Made by a program: the position numbers and the translations under genes | Part shown: in pieces, positions 21,498 to 55,805 of the stretch | Layout: each line of letters begins with the position of its first letter | Numbering within the stretch: the first letter of the stretch is position 1 | Origin: Diabrotica undecimpunctata | Taxonomy: Eukaryota; Arthropoda; Insecta; Coleoptera; Chrysomelidae | Length of the DNA stretch: 64,000 nucleotides | Direction of reading: 5' to 3' | Assembly: GCF_040954645.1 (NCBI RefSeq) | Contig: NC_092805.1 | Location: forward strand, 75,300,564 to 75,364,563 | Notes under the pieces: generated by a model | The model's database searches: none | Told to the model about the DNA's origin: nothing | The model's input: only the letters and a program-made list of their open reading frames with translations

Positions 21498-22910
21498 TAT
21501 TAATGAATTATTAAATTAAAAAAAATTTTTCTCTTTCGAATGATATAGGGATATCCTATAACTAGGACTGATAGTTTTACCGTAATTTAAAATTTTGTTA
21601 AACGGAAATCGATTTCAAATATTTATAATTATTACTTTCGATTTTTAAACCCATCATATTGACATATTGTTATAAATGAAACCAGTGTATATAATATAAA
21701 TATAATAGTTGTAAATACATTTTTTGTAAATAAATTAAAATGTTTATGTCTTTGGATTAGTATTCGTTGGGAAGAGGTTAATTAGTATTAAAATATGATG
21801 AAAAGAAAATAAAAAAAATTTGTTGAAAATCTGATGTTTTTTAGATTTTCTACGATTCATCAAGTGGAAGGCAACTGCGCAGAGGTTAGTTATCATAAAT
21901 TTGGCTTTCTATTAGTATATAAAACTTATATGTAGGTGGTAAAACCATGCCAACTGTCCTGTTCTTTTTTCATTGTGTGCTTTTATTGTTATTCTTCTTC
22001 TTTAAATATTCAGGACATAAAGTTATATATTACTGTTTCTAGTGATTATGGATCTCAATATTTTTTGTTTAGCATTTTTAATAATTATTAACTTCTTATA
22101 TTATTGCATTTGTCTTTCACAATATTTTATTTATTTATTTGTATATTATTATTATATTCTTTTAATTTGCGTATTTCTTCTGATTTTAATACAATTGTAA
22201 ATATAAAGCCTCATCCGAGACTTGTTGTGTATGGCAACGTGGCACACTTAGCAACGTGGCAACATCCGAAGTTGTGTATGGTAACGTGGTTTGTTGCATA
22301 GGCACAAAGTGTTTTCATTTCCTAGGACACATATGGTACACTGAGGAATTTTTGGGGCAGATCATGTGGATCTGTGTTCATTTTTTGTCTTTTGAGACAG
22401 TATACATGTTTGGTATATTTTTTACAGATGGTGTTTTTTCTTAATCTGTTCTTTGAGAGTTAAAAAAATTCTATACATATCTACTTTAAGAAATCTGGTG
22501 TAGACTTATGGAGCTTTGAAGTTTAGTAAGTTTTAGTACAATTATGCAGCACAGTTAGTAGTTATTCTTGTCTTTGTTTATCATTAACTGCCTTTGCATT
22601 TCATTATCTACATGCTTTTACATATTATCTACATATTTTTTATAAAATCCCAATTTGTGTTAAATTGGGTGGAATCTACTTCAATTCTGGAATGTTCTAA
22701 TAATTTACGATCTAAGTCTATTTAAAAATGTATTACGACGTCAGTAGACTTTAATTTATCAACGTTATATTTTTATTTTTTTGTCTTGGTCTCATCGCTC
22801 CTGGTATTTGATATACGTGCTGAGACTTTCAGCTATGACATAGTGATCTAAGTCAATATTAGCACCTCTATAACTTCTGCAGTCTAGTATATTTGATCCA
22901 TGTTTTGAAT
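21498..22910. other. Stretch without recognisable genes
   Basis: Only chance ORFs. A short local repetition of GTATGGTAACGTGG / GTATGGCAACGTGG near 22230-22290 is the only structure seen. Confidence 0.4.
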
Positions 22911-22913
22911 CAA

Positions 22914-23470
22914 TCAGTACTTATGTTGGTAGTATATACAACTGATCGTCATGTTCAGAGATGCTGCGAAATGTACACGTCTCGTCCTATTATCATTACA
23001 TTCTTCGTGTATGCTATGAGGTCCTATGGTTGGTTTGTACATCTCTTCTTGTCCTAACTTAGCGTTGATATCCCCAATAATCAACTTAACGTCCTTATTG
23101 GGACATTGTCCATATGTTTGTTCTAATTTCTGAAATAAGTCTTCTTTTTCTATGTCTGTTTTATCCTTAGTGCGACCATGTGCATTTATGAGACTGAAGT
23201 TAAAGAATGTTCCACGTATTATTAGGTTACTAACTTTTTTGCTAACTACAAAGCCTACACCAAAGATATGTTGCATTTGATGGCAGCTATAGTATATTGT
23301 ATTCAAATTCTTCTGGATATTACCCTTTCCCTTTATTATATCCCTTTCCATCGTACCCCTTTTGTAGCTTTTATGTCCATATTCAATTTATTAAAAGTAT
23401 CTAAGAGGCATCTCATCGTTCCTGTAGTGTACAATGTTCTCACGTTCCATGATCGAAATCGAATATATAA
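22914..23470 (-). pseudogene. LINE 5' end with APE endonuclease (RTE-like)
   Basis: Minus-strand translation from about 23460 gives TWNVRTLYTTGTMRCL, the conserved start of an APE-type endonuclease in RTE/craniofacial-development-protein-2-like LINEs. A frame change follows, then the 145-codon frame 23351-22914 with FSLINAHGRTKDKTD, KLIIGDINAKLGQEE and HEECNDNRTRRVHFAASLN. These match the endonuclease blocks with the catalytic Asp/Asn (GD-N-AK). The RT is not present to the left, so the copy is truncated or rearranged. Confidence 0.75.
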
Positions 23471-23805
23471 ATAAATATAAATATAACTAAACCTGACATG
23501 ACACGGCAGAGTTGCTAACTAGCAGATATATACAAACTACACCAAAGATATGTTGCATTTGATGGCAGCTATAGTATATTGTATTCAAATTCTTCTGGAT
23601 ATTACCCTTTCCCTTTATTATATCCCTTTCCATCGTACCCCTTTTGTAGCTTTTATGTCCATATTCAATTTATTAAAAGTATCTAAGAGGCATCTCATCG
23701 TTCCTGTAGTGTACAATGTTCTCACGTTCCATGATCGAAATCGAATATATAAATAAATATAAATATAACTAAACCTGACATGACACGGCAGAGTTGCTAA
23801 CTAGC

Positions 23806-23812
<7 letters not shown>
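23257..23812 (-). repeat. Tandem duplication of LINE leader (282 bp period)
   Basis: 23257-23538 and 23539-23812 are essentially identical. In LINE orientation (minus) each unit begins with a GCAACTCTGCCGTGTCATGT leader and includes the start of the endonuclease frame. The outer unit ends at a (TA)n tract. A third copy of the leader occurs at 33279-33320 in the opposite orientation. Confidence 0.9.

Positions 23813-23869
<57 letters not shown>
23813..23869. repeat. (TA)n microsatellite
   Basis: TA tract between the LINE leader repeat and the 5' LTR of element D. Confidence 0.97.
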
Positions 23870-23875
<6 letters not shown>

Positions 23876-24094
23876 GTAGCCATAAGCTCCCTTACTATTA
23901 AGAATCAGCAGATTCCGATATCCGACGTTATAAATAGGAAGAAATCAATATTTTTATTATTATTGTAATTATTATGTTTCAATAGTCAAGTTTAAATCAT
24001 TAAATGTAGTAGTTTGTAGAATTTCTCAAAAATTGTAACTTATTTTCGAAATAAAGATTTTTTTTGGGAATATCGACGTTGAAGAAACATTTCT
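23870..24094 (+). repeat. 5' LTR of element D
   Basis: 225 bp, direct copy of 32163-32387. It contains AATAAAG near 24050 and an inverted terminal octamer AGAAATGT/ACATTTCT. Confidence 0.92.
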
Positions 24095-24112
24095 GGCGCT
24101 GCGAACCACAGG
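24094..24112 (+). other. Primer-binding-site candidate of element D
   Basis: TGGCGCTGCGAACCACAGG lies directly at the LTR end. TGGCGC starts are usual for Gypsy-group tRNA-primed sites. The tRNA species was not determined. Confidence 0.6.
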
Positions 24113-24394
24113 ATATTTCATACAGAAACATAGTCGTTTCCTGGTCTACATTAGTTTAATGAAATCCTGAAGAACCTGGTAAAAGAGAAAAATGTATTGG
24201 AAATCAAACACGATCATCCTTGCGTAAGTTTTTCCTTTCTTTACCATTTTTTATGAGCATTTATTATTTTAATTGAATTCTTAAACATTTACATTGAATT
24301 TATTATTTATTGTTTATTGAATTTATATTATTTATAACATTTTACTTCAACGAATTTTTATATATACTTGCATTTATATTTTTGCATATATTTT

Positions 24395-25661
24395 ATGAGT
24401 ACATTGAATGATATTTCCCAAAATAGTATCGAAAATCTAAGTTTACTATTCGACAATTTAAATTTAAAAATAAAAAGAAATCTACAAACCTCTAAATCTA
24501 AGCCTGCATCTAAATTACGTTCCAAAATGCCGATGACCAATAGCGATATTGCTAGCCTTTGCTCAACTCTGCCCGAATTCTCTTCTGGAGACAACCTCTC
24601 CACCTTTATCAAAGCAGTAGATAATTTAATAGTTTTCTTAGGCACCCAAGATTTAAATCCGTCCCAAGAATTTATCTTAAATTCCCATATCGTATCTCGA
24701 ATTAAAGGAGAACCTAGAAATTTCCTAAACTATTCTAATAAAACCAATTGGACAGAAATTCGTCCAGCGTTATTAACTAAATACGGAGACAGACGTTCCG
24801 AAGACATATTAGTAACACAACTATCCACTACCGTCCAAAAACATAGTGAATCCTACGACAATTATCATCAGAGAATAACTACAAATCTGAACGATTTACT
24901 CCAACACATCACCCTAAACGATAATCCCGCGACAGTAACTTTTAAAACTCCATACTTCAAAAACATTGCCCTTAAAACTTTCTGTACCGGAATCAACGAG
25001 CCTTATTGCGAATACTTATCGCATTTTGAATTAAATTCCCTAGAAGAAGCCCTTCAAAAGTGTATTGCCTACGATAACCACAAAAATCAACAACAATACA
25101 TGAACTTCCTTAAGAGCCAACAAAACAAAAAGGCCCCACTCAAAAATAAACCCTATCAATCTTCGAATAATCAAAGATCCACAAATTTCCAACTCACACA
25201 CTCAAACTTTCAACCCACATACTCAAACTTCCAACCCACGCATTCAAATTATGTGAGACCTTCAACTCACAACACAGAGCCCAATTTTAACTTCACTCCA
25301 CAACAGAACTATAATTTCCCTCAGAGACAAAATTTCAGTTCTCACGAACAAAATCAATCCTTCCAACGAAACAATGTTCCGAAAAACAACCAACAAAGAT
25401 TAAATAAATATAAAGCTCCTCGACCCCAACCAAATTTTGCTACTCCAATGAGCGGTGTTCAAACTACATCAACCAGAAACCATCAGCCCATGACAATTAC
25501 AACTAATAGAAGCCACAATTTTCACATAGACTCAAATGATACCCAATATTTCGAAAATGATTTCGAAAATTACGAATCCGAACAAGAGCCCGATTTGCAT
25601 GATGAAAATCATCAGGATTTTCAAGTCATCCCGTTACACGATCATCCACCCCCTGTATAAA
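24395..25661 (+). CDS. gag: gag of element D
   Basis: Open frame, chosen start ATG at 24395 (MSTLNDISQNSIEN). The middle part has the Gypsy gag fold style (FSSGDNLSTFIKAVDNLI, EFILNSHIVSRIKGEPRNFL, SYDNYHQRITTNLNDLL). The C-terminal third (about residues 245-400) is Asn/Gln-rich and includes a short tandem of the SNFQPTH/SNFQPTY type. No CCHC zinc knuckle is visible, as in several errantiviruses. The last codons are followed at once by the LINE insertion; pol resumes at 27155 in the -1 frame relative to gag. It likely forms the particle core. Confidence 0.88.
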
Positions 25662-25665
25662 CCTA

Positions 25666-27142
25666 CTTCTTCTTCTTCAAGTGCCCTGTCCGTTGCGAAC
25701 GTTGGCTATTAACATGGCAATTCTGATCTTATTTGCGGCGCTTCTGAATAGTTCGACCGATGTGAGCCCGAACCACTTCCTCAGATTTTGGAGCCACGAG
25801 TGTCTTCTCCTGCCTGGCCCTCGCTTACTGTCTATTTTTCCCTGGACAATCAATTGCAGTAGACGGTACTTATCGTGTCTCAATATGTGGCCTAGATATT
25901 CAAGCTTTCTTTGTTTAATTGTATTCACGATTTCTTTCTCCTTTCCGATTCTTTGGATTACCTCTGTGTTGGTGACATGTTCGGTCCAGGATATACGAAG
26001 AATGCGTCGGTACACCCACATTTCGAATGCTTCTAGTTTTCTCGTGAGCGTCTCCGTCAGCGTCCAGGCCTCCACACCATACAGTAAGATCGGAAAAATG
26101 TAGCATTTAACTAGTCGTAGTTTTAGGGGAAGAGACAAATCCCTGCTTATGAGGAGCTTTTTCATATTGCTAAATGCTGCTCTAGCTCGTTCTATTCTCG
26201 CCTTAATTTCTGTGGCCTGTTCCCATTTTGCATTTACGTTGGTGCCAAGGTACACATAAGATTCTACATGGTCAATTAGTATGTTACTTATCCGTAACTG
26301 TCGAGCAGGCTGTTGCTTCCTGCTTATCAGCATCCACTTTGTCTTCTTGAAGTTGAGGCTCAGGCCGTATTCCTCACTAACTAAATAAACTCTTTCCATT
26401 ACCTGCTGTAATTCGTCTATGGTACTGGCAAGGATCACCGTGTCGTCGGCATATCTTATATTGTTTGTTAACTCGCCGTTTATTTTTATGCCCTCATTTG
26501 CATTTTCCATACATTTATTAAATATTTCTTCGGAATAAATATTGAATAGGAGTGGGGATAATATACAACCCTGACGGACACCTCTTTTGATCTGCACACT
26601 TTTAGTGAGTTCGTTGCCAATTTTTGCTCTTGCTGTTTGACCCCAGTATAGGTTTGCCACAATTCGAATGTCCTTGTCGTCAATACCTGTCTTTCGCAGA
26701 ATATCTATCAATTGTTCATGATTGACATTGTCAAATGCTTTTCTAAAATCCACAAAGCACAAATACACGTCCTTATCAACGTCTCTACACCGCTGTATAA
26801 GCACCTGGAGAGCGAAAATTGCTTCTCTAGTTCCAAGTGCTTTCCGAAAGCCAAACTGCGATCTATCAATATTTGACTCACATTTATCATATATTCTTCT
26901 ATGAATGATCTTAGTGAACGCTTTAGTGACATGATTAATCAAGCTTATAAGCCGGTAGTCATCACAGATCTGGGCCTTTGGTTTCTTCGGGATTGTAATA
27001 AATGTTGACTGCAGCCAGTTCTCCGGGATTTTACCGCTATTATATATGTTGTTAAAAAGTTCAACTAGATTATCAAGGAACTGTTTGTCCGATTTACATA
27101 GGATCTTTAATATTTCGCAGGGTACATTGTCCGGACCTGCAG
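25666..27142 (-). mobile_element. 5'-truncated RTE-like LINE inserted in element D
   Basis: The insertion is flanked by a 12 bp target duplication, GTATAAACCTAC, at 25654-25665 and 27143-27154. It ends on minus with a GAAGAAGAAG tail typical of RTE-like LINEs. The open frame runs nearly the whole length. RT landmarks are SQFGFRKALGTREAIFALQ, CFVDFRKAFDNVNHE (motif A), VRQGCILSPLLFNIY (motif B) and RYADDTVILAS (motif C), followed by the LEYLGHILRHDKY and GPGRRRHSWLQNLRKW C-terminal blocks. The endonuclease is lost by 5' truncation, so the copy is not autonomous. It inserted after element D. Confidence 0.93.
25677..27140 (-). CDS. LINE reverse transcriptase (partial ORF)
   Basis: About 485 codons of uninterrupted RT plus the C-terminal region, stopping at 25677. 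The polymerase Asp residues are in CFVDFRKAFD and YADD. The first roughly 40 residues of the longest frame (to 27266) are element D sequence read antisense, not LINE. The long intact frame indicates a recent insertion. Confidence 0.88.
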   Translation of the reverse strand, partial: AGPDNVPCEILKILCKSDKQFLDNLVELFNNIYNSGKIPENWLQSTFITIPKKPKAQICDDYRLISLINHVTKAFTKIIHRRIYDKCESNIDRSQFGFRKALGTREAIFALQVLIQRCRDVDKDVYLCFVDFRKAFDNVNHEQLIDILRKTGIDDKDIRIVANLYWGQTARAKIGNELTKSVQIKRGVRQGCILSPLLFNIYSEEIFNKCMENANEGIKINGELTNNIRYADDTVILASTIDELQQVMERVYLVSEEYGLSLNFKKTKWMLISRKQQPARQLRISNILIDHVESYVYLGTNVNAKWEQATEIKARIERARAAFSNMKKLLISRDLSLPLKLRLVKCYIFPILLYGVEAWTLTETLTRKLEAFEMWVYRRILRISWTEHVTNTEVIQRIGKEKEIVNTIKQRKLEYLGHILRHDKYRLLQLIVQGKIDSKRGPGRRRHSWLQNLRKWFGLTSVELFRSAANKIRIAMLIANVRNGQGT

Positions 27143-27154
27143 GTATAAACCTAC

Positions 27155-30100
27155 ATAATATCGAAAGTTCCCCTGGGTTACCTTGCTTCGTTACACCCAA
27201 AACACATCTACGCGTTTTAATCGATACCGGCGGTTCCCATTCAATTTTAAATCCGCGAGCTCTCAAACTATTTGATAAAAATCATATTTATCGAAAACCT
27301 TTTTCGCTAACGTCAATGAAAATTACTTCCAAGCACGACTTAAATATTAAGACGCCACTATTCCTAGAATATGGAATTCCACAAACATTCGACGTAAAAA
27401 TTGCCGACTTTAGTCAATTCTTTGATATCCTCCTTGGAACTTACGATCTGAAAAGATTCCACGCCACAATTAGCTACGCAACTCATACTTTAACCTTTGA
27501 GAATCCTCACGTTAGCATTCCATTTGAAACTTTATACCAAAAAATTCCAGTAAGCGTTCATAATGGCGAAGTCTTATTGCGCGAAAGACACTTTCAAGGT
27601 ATCAAAATTCCCCATTCTATTCACGTTGCAAAAAACGGCTTTCTAGACACTTTCGACTTACCTATGCCTATGAAATTTAATAAGAGAATTGAAGTTGAGA
27701 ACTTTTGTAATTATAATATAGCAAAAATTCCAACGACGCATTTTAATGAAAACAAAATCCGTACTTCGCACTTAAATAACGAAGAAAAATATAAAATTAT
27801 AAGTCTTTGCAAAAAATTTAAAGACGTATTTTACGACGAAAATAAAAATTTAACTTTCACGTCAGCTGTTAGACACGAAATTAAAACTAAGGATGAAAAT
27901 CCAATTTATGTAAAGGGATTTCGGCATCCCAAAGCAATGCAGGAAGAAATAAAAAACAAATAAATAATTTATTAGATAATAAGATAATTCGACCGTCAAT
28001 TTCACCGTACTCAGCTCCAGTCTGGATAGTACCAAAAAAAGCTGATGCCTCAGGTCAGAAAAAATTTAGATTAGTAATTGATTACAGGAAGCTCAATGAT
28101 CATACTGAAAGTGATCGCTACCCACTTCCTCAGATAGATGAGATACTGGATAACTTAGGAAAAGCCAGTTATTTCACAACATTAGATTTAGCTCAAGGTT
28201 ACCATCAGATTGAAGTTCATCCGGATTCTATTCGGAAAACAGCCTTTTCAGTTCCGCATGGTCACTTTGAATTTTTACGTATGCCCTTTGGTTTAAAGAA
28301 TAGCCCAGCAACATTCGAAAGGTTAATGGACAATATTCTTAGGCCCTTTATTCATAAGTTTTGCTTCGTCTACATGGACGATGTCATTATTTTTTCCAAG
28401 TCACTGCAAGAACACTTAGTTCATATTGCGACTATTTTTGACACTTTTAGGAAAAATAATTTAAAAATTCAGTTAGACAAATCTGAGTTTCTCACGAAAG
28501 AAGTTTCTTTCTTAGGTCACGTAGTGACAACCGAAGGAATCAAACCTAACCCAGCAAAAATCGAAGCTATACAAAAATATCCTCTACCAAAAACAGTAAA
28601 AGAAATTAAATCATTTCTTGGCTTAATCGGTTACTACCGAAGATTCATACCCAACTTTGCAAAAATAACGTCCCCATTTTCGAGATGTACTCGAAAAGGA
28701 GCAACTATCGACCCCACAAATCCAAATTATTTAGAATGTTTTGCAAAATGCAAACAATTGTTAACTAATTCTCCAGTCTTACAATATCCAGACTTCGAAA
28801 AGCCTTTTGTACTGACTACAGACGCCTCTAATATAGCTATAGGATCAGTATTATCTCAAAATAATCACCCTATTGCCTACTATTCTCGAACTTTAAATTC
28901 CGCAGAACGAAACTACTCCACTATTGAAAAAGAACTTTTAGCCATACTAGATTCTTGTAAACACTTCCGTATGTATTTATACAACCAAAAATTCACTGTA
29001 GAAACAGATCACAATCCTCTCGTATGGATCTACAAAATTAAAGACCCCACTTCTAGATTAGCCCGATGGAGACTTAAACTAGAAGAATACGATTTTGAAG
29101 TTCAATATAAAAAAGGCAAAGAGAATCAAGTTGCTGATGCTCTTAGCCGAGTCCAAATAAATGCCCTAAGTTCGAGTTCAGAATGTGCTGAACCCCCGAA
29201 TTCAGAATGTGCTGAACCACCCGACAATTTCGACATAGACGATTTCCTTGCCGATTTTGACAACTTACAAAACAGTACTAACACACAACATACATCAGTT
29301 GAGAACCCTATCACTGGAATAGAGATTTCACCTGAACCAATTAATTTATCCTCAAACCAAATTATTTTTAAACCAGAGTCAAATAATTTTGAAATTAAAT
29401 ACAAAAGAATTTTTAACAAACACCGTTACACTGTCACTTTGACAAATAATTGGAAAACAGAAATAGCAAATACCTTCCAAAATATCCTTAGACCAAATCA
29501 AAAATTTGCAATAACAATCCCTCACGAATTTAGACCTTTTATCTGTAACTATTTTAAAGAAAAAATAAATTCCACAGTCAAAGCAATATTTTGCAATATA
29601 CTACTTCAGGACATAGAAGAAGAAAACCAACAAATAGAATGCATAAAGAAATATCACGTAGAAAATCACAACGGAATAATTGAAACCTACAAACATTTAA
29701 AACAAAAATTTTATTGGCCCTCAATGCAGACAACTATTTCTAATTTTATCAATAAATGCGAAATTTGCCTAAAAAATAAATACGAGCGACGTCCTTATAA
29801 ACTTCCCCAATTAGGACCGTTGTTAGGTCAAAAACCTTTTGATATATTACATATCGATCTATTCCACTGCAATAAAAACCTGTATCTCACAATAATAGAT
29901 TCTTTTTCCAAATACGGTCAATGCTATAAGCTCACCGACAAAACTTCCATTTCGATACTAAACAAATTAAGACACTAATTTTCGCACCACAATTACCCAA
30001 AAAAGATTGTATGCGACAGCGGCACCGAATTTAATTCCGCAGTCATTAAAGAATTCCTAAATATCCACAAAATCGAAATACATTTTACAACAGTAAACAA

Positions 30101-30710
30101 TTCTTCCTCAAACTCTCCTGTAGAGCGCTTTCATTCAACTCTTATTGAAAAACTTAGGACCTTACAAGCCCAAAATCCAAATGATTCGTTAGATGACATT
30201 CTAACACACGCCATTCTTATTTACAACCAATCAATCCACAGTTCCACAGATTATTCCCCGTTCTCAATTCTGTACGGACCCTATGCAGAAGAAATACATT
30301 TCGACTTTGATCTTCCGATATACGAAACATATAATCAAAGACATAAAGAAGAACTCCAACCCTTTATTGCAGAACTATATAATAAACAAAAACAAAAAAG
30401 ACAACAACTTTTAGATAGACAAAACGAAAATGCCGAAGATATTCCGGAAATAGACCTTACAAAATCCCTATATGTTTCTAAGAAAAAACATAAGTCCAAA
30501 TTACAAGCCCCTTTCTCCACTATTCATCCAGAAACGCAAGACAAAACAAAAATAATCGGTAAAACAGATAAACAAAATTTAACAAGCACTCACCTTAAAT
30601 ATGTAAAACGAATACGAAAACATGTAGATAAACCTACTCAAGACCCAAATTTTTCACAGGACAATCCTCGCCCTGGTCCATCCACTCAATATTCAGGAGA
30701 TTCCGAATAA
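27155..30710 (+). pseudogene. pol: pol of element D (PR-RT-RH-IN), disrupted
   Basis: The aspartic protease has VLIDTGGSHSILNP near 27216. A one-base indel in an A-run near 27955 breaks the frame just before the RT. RT shows [32 protein letters not shown] and [12 protein letters not shown] (the Y-x-DD site, near 28370). RNase H shows [16 protein letters not shown] and [10 protein letters not shown]. Integrase shows an H...H...CEICLKN zinc site, IDLFHC, VCDSGTEF and NSPVERFHSTL, but an in-frame TAA at 29976-29978 falls between the first and second catalytic Asp. The frame closes at 30708-30710. Confidence 0.92.
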
Positions 30711-32162
30711 TGGTTACTATGCTGAAGAGATAGGCAAATCAAGAGAAATCTCCCACTATCACAGACATTTTCTTCACATTCCACTAGACAAATTATCCGA
30801 CAGTATTGACGCTAGTCCGACAAGCTATTTCAAAGATCACTTCAAAAATGCACCTCTCTCGCTACTGTACTCCCAATACACCCACATACAAGAACAAACA
30901 AAAGACGATCTACACAAGATTACGCGAAAACAGAAACGCGGACTTTTTAATTTTCTAGGTACAGCCATCAAATACGTGACTGGAAATCCAGACGACTCTG
31001 ACTTAGACTTGTTAAAATCACACATAATCTCTTTAGAAAATAAACAAAACGAAATCATAAAAAAATTTAATAACCAAATATCTTATGGAAACTCTTTTAA
31101 CACGAGATTCGATAAACTTTTAGAAAAACTAAATTCTGATAATTCAATTCTCATATCTGCACTCAACAAATTATCAGCTGATTTTGACAGCTATATCATT
31201 CTACACAACGAGATAATAAATCTCCAAAATATAAACGAATTTCTAATGAAACTTATAAGAACCATTACTTTATCTGAACTTAATATCTCTAATATAGAAT
31301 TATTCACTTTAAAGGAAATAATAGACCTTAAAGAGAACCTTCTCAAAATTTATCCCAGAAATTCAATTCCCAATAGTAATGAACACCCTTATGAACTTAT
31401 AGAGTCAACAAAAACTTTAGTTTGTGTAACTTCAAATACAATGCTCATAATAATTAAAATCCCTATACTCCATGAAATTCCTTATACTACCTATAAAATC
31501 TATCCCATTCCAAACAAAGATCATGTTATGATTCTGCCACCTGCAAGCTACTATACAAATAATAAATGGTTCAACACTTGTATAGGACAAGGCGATAACA
31601 TAGTTTGTTCCAACTATGTACAATCCAAATGTAACATACCCAATGTAGATAATTGCACAAAAACATTAATCACAGAGAACTTTTTCCAAGAAACCAGCAA
31701 AGTCATATTGCTAGGAATAGTTCACCCAATGAGAATCCAGCAGATAGAAATTAATTCAACCAGCCTCTTGACGACAGATGTACCAATAATGATTGAAGGT
31801 ATCCAATTTAATAAAAAGACGTCTCAAGATATTTCCATTCCAAAAATTGTTCCAATAAAATTAATACCAAACCATGAGATGAAAATTGAAAAATTAACAA
31901 TCCCAGAGACACATGGCCAAATTCAACCAATAGATACCATAGAAGTACTACCCCGATTATCCATAGGACTGAGCACCACTTCTGTTATAATATTTTTAAC
32001 TATTTTAGCTTTCCTAATAATCTTCCTAATTAGGAAAAGAAAACGAATTTCCAAAATCCTATTTGGAGAAAAATTGCATCCTGCCCAGATCCAGATACTA
32101 GACGAGCTGATAGCCGAAGTAACCAAAACTTCGAGGACGAAGTCCCAACCAATGGAGGGAGG

Positions 32163-32172
<10 letters not shown>
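30690..32172 (+). CDS. env: Env-like glycoprotein ORF of element D
   Basis: A frame different from pol is open through this stretch, with no ATG at a natural start; errantivirus env is normally made from a spliced mRNA. Landmarks are a furin-type cleavage site RKQKR near 30918-30935 followed by a GLFNFLG hydrophobic fusion-peptide-like segment, long helical regions, a Cys-containing ectodomain (CIGQGDNIVC, CNIPNVDNC), a transmembrane segment (TSVIIFLTILAFLIIFLI, near 31978-32030) and a basic cytoplasmic tail. The layout matches baculovirus F-like Env of insect errantiviruses. The stop codon (32170-32172) lies inside the 3' LTR start. No stop interrupts the visible frame. Confidence 0.82.
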
Positions 32173-33208
<1,036 letters not shown>

Positions 33209-33278
33209 ATATATATATATATATTTATATGTATATTTATACATACATCCTACTATCTAGATATATACTATATGTATA

Positions 33279-33325
33279 TATATCTGCCAGTTAGCAACTC
33301 TGCCGTGTCATGTCAGGTTTATTCA
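33279..33325 (+). repeat. LINE leader copy, opposite orientation
   Basis: AGCAACTCTGCCGTGTCATG followed by TCAGGTTTA repeats the leader of the LINE at 22914-23812, here on plus, and then diverges. Confidence 0.7.
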
Positions 33326-34849
33326 ATGTAGAAGTGGACTATTTTTTATAATGTCCTTTGCCAATTTAAGCGCGATTGTCTTTATAAAATTCATTTATAT
33401 TGTTAAATCTTTTCTTGAGGTGAGTACATTTCATATTTCTAATTGATCAATTTTGTTTGATATCTATCTTATTATAATTTCCTTTATTGCTATTTTCTAT
33501 TTAATATTGTAATTATTTGTAATCTTCATATGGCAAGGAAATATTTTAAAATGTATGCAGTCACTAACTTAAAGTTTATTATTTTAGTTTTTTGGCTTTA
33601 TCAATTTTTTTCTTTTTCACCTTTTTGTGCGACATATCGAAACCAAATGGGTGGAATTTCCTGAACCTCGTTAAATACTTTCCAAAGCACATGGTAGACC
33701 ATGCGATAACAACTGTAGCAGCTATTCAGAACACAACGGCCACTTGAAAATAATTACATGCAAGTATCTAGATTCAGCTACATCTGAAACTAAAAATTAT
33801 ATTCTGAAATCCTGTCCAAGTACTTGAAGACAACAATATTTGCCATTGGTATCATTTTAAATTTTTTTAAAGCTATAGGCAAGATTTACTTTGTTTTTGA
33901 TTTAATATAAATTTTTATATTTTGTATGTACAATAAATATGATTAGTTAATATCTTGGTTTATTTGTCCCAGCCAAACTCATCTTTCAGATTTACATCTA
34001 AGATAAGACGTTCCCAAAACTGGGAGACTGAGCTAGACGAGGCCTAACAATTGGTTCCCAAAGACAGTTTTATTGTTACCCATTGGCACCCACCATTTCT
34101 GATAAGTCGTTCGATGGTTACAAGGTTTTGGTTGCTTCACGGACCCACCAATTCCTTTCATGTATAAACTGGTAGATGATGAATTTTCCAATTCCGATTA
34201 TCTTTGAACATATTTCAACGGTATAATCGACATTTTTTGTTGAAGTCGTTTAAATACGTACACTACACTACATTTAACACTAAATAAGTAAGGTTGTAGA
34301 CGTTTGTTATTTATTATGGCACGAATTAGAATGTTTTTGACGATGATTACGTCAACGTCGCACGAATAATAATTAAAAATTGCTTAGTATTAGTATCGTT
34401 ATATTACATATAAGCTTTACCTACTAAGAAAATAAAATTGCCGTATAAACCCCGTCTGTGGTGGATAAAGGGCCTGATTTTCATGAATAATTTCCAATAA
34501 TAGATAATTAATAGTTTGATGGTTGTAATAATCCAATTCTACCATTTGCATATTAACTGAGGACAATAGCCAGTTTATTACTTTTTCTTCTTCTCTTTTT
34601 TAAATAATTATACAGTATTTGTATATCATTTTCCAGAATTCTGACCATTTTTTATAAGAAATATTTTGTTTCGGTACTTTATTCTTTATTTTATTATTTA
34701 GTTCTGCAATTACAGATTTATAATGAGTCGTACCCCTATAAAAAGGTACGCCTACGTTATGATCACTTGTTAGTGATTTATTTTACTCACTCGGTACCAA
34801 ATAAAGTTTACAAGTCGAAACGAATATTTTAAAATATGGAAATACTAAC
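33326..34849. other. Intronic/intergenic stretch left of the last visible NCAPD2 exon
   Basis: No exon of the host gene was recognised on the minus strand here. 33955-34130 holds the inverted partner of the repeat at 19130-19346. The remainder is AT-rich with no supported gene. Confidence 0.5.
33955..34130. repeat. Dispersed repeat, inverted copy of 19130-19346
   Basis: Shares GAGACTGAGCTAGACGAGGC, CCTAACAATTGGTTCCC and TCGTTCGATGGTTA in reverse orientation relative to 19130-19346. Confidence 0.6.

Positions 34850-55805
<20,956 letters not shown>

Noticed and set aside
25681..26103. 140-codon plus-strand ORF
   Set aside because: Antisense shadow of the intact LINE reverse transcriptase frame.
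27155..27266. N-terminal extension of the minus-strand LINE ORF beyond 27142
   Set aside because: This part lies outside the 12 bp target duplication and is element D protease sequence read antisense.
33326..34849. Search for the next NCAPD2 exon after 34850
   Set aside because: No minus-strand frame starting in the required phase after an AG, with conserved CAP-D2 wording, was found; the exon is probably further left, beyond or among transposons, or outside the window.
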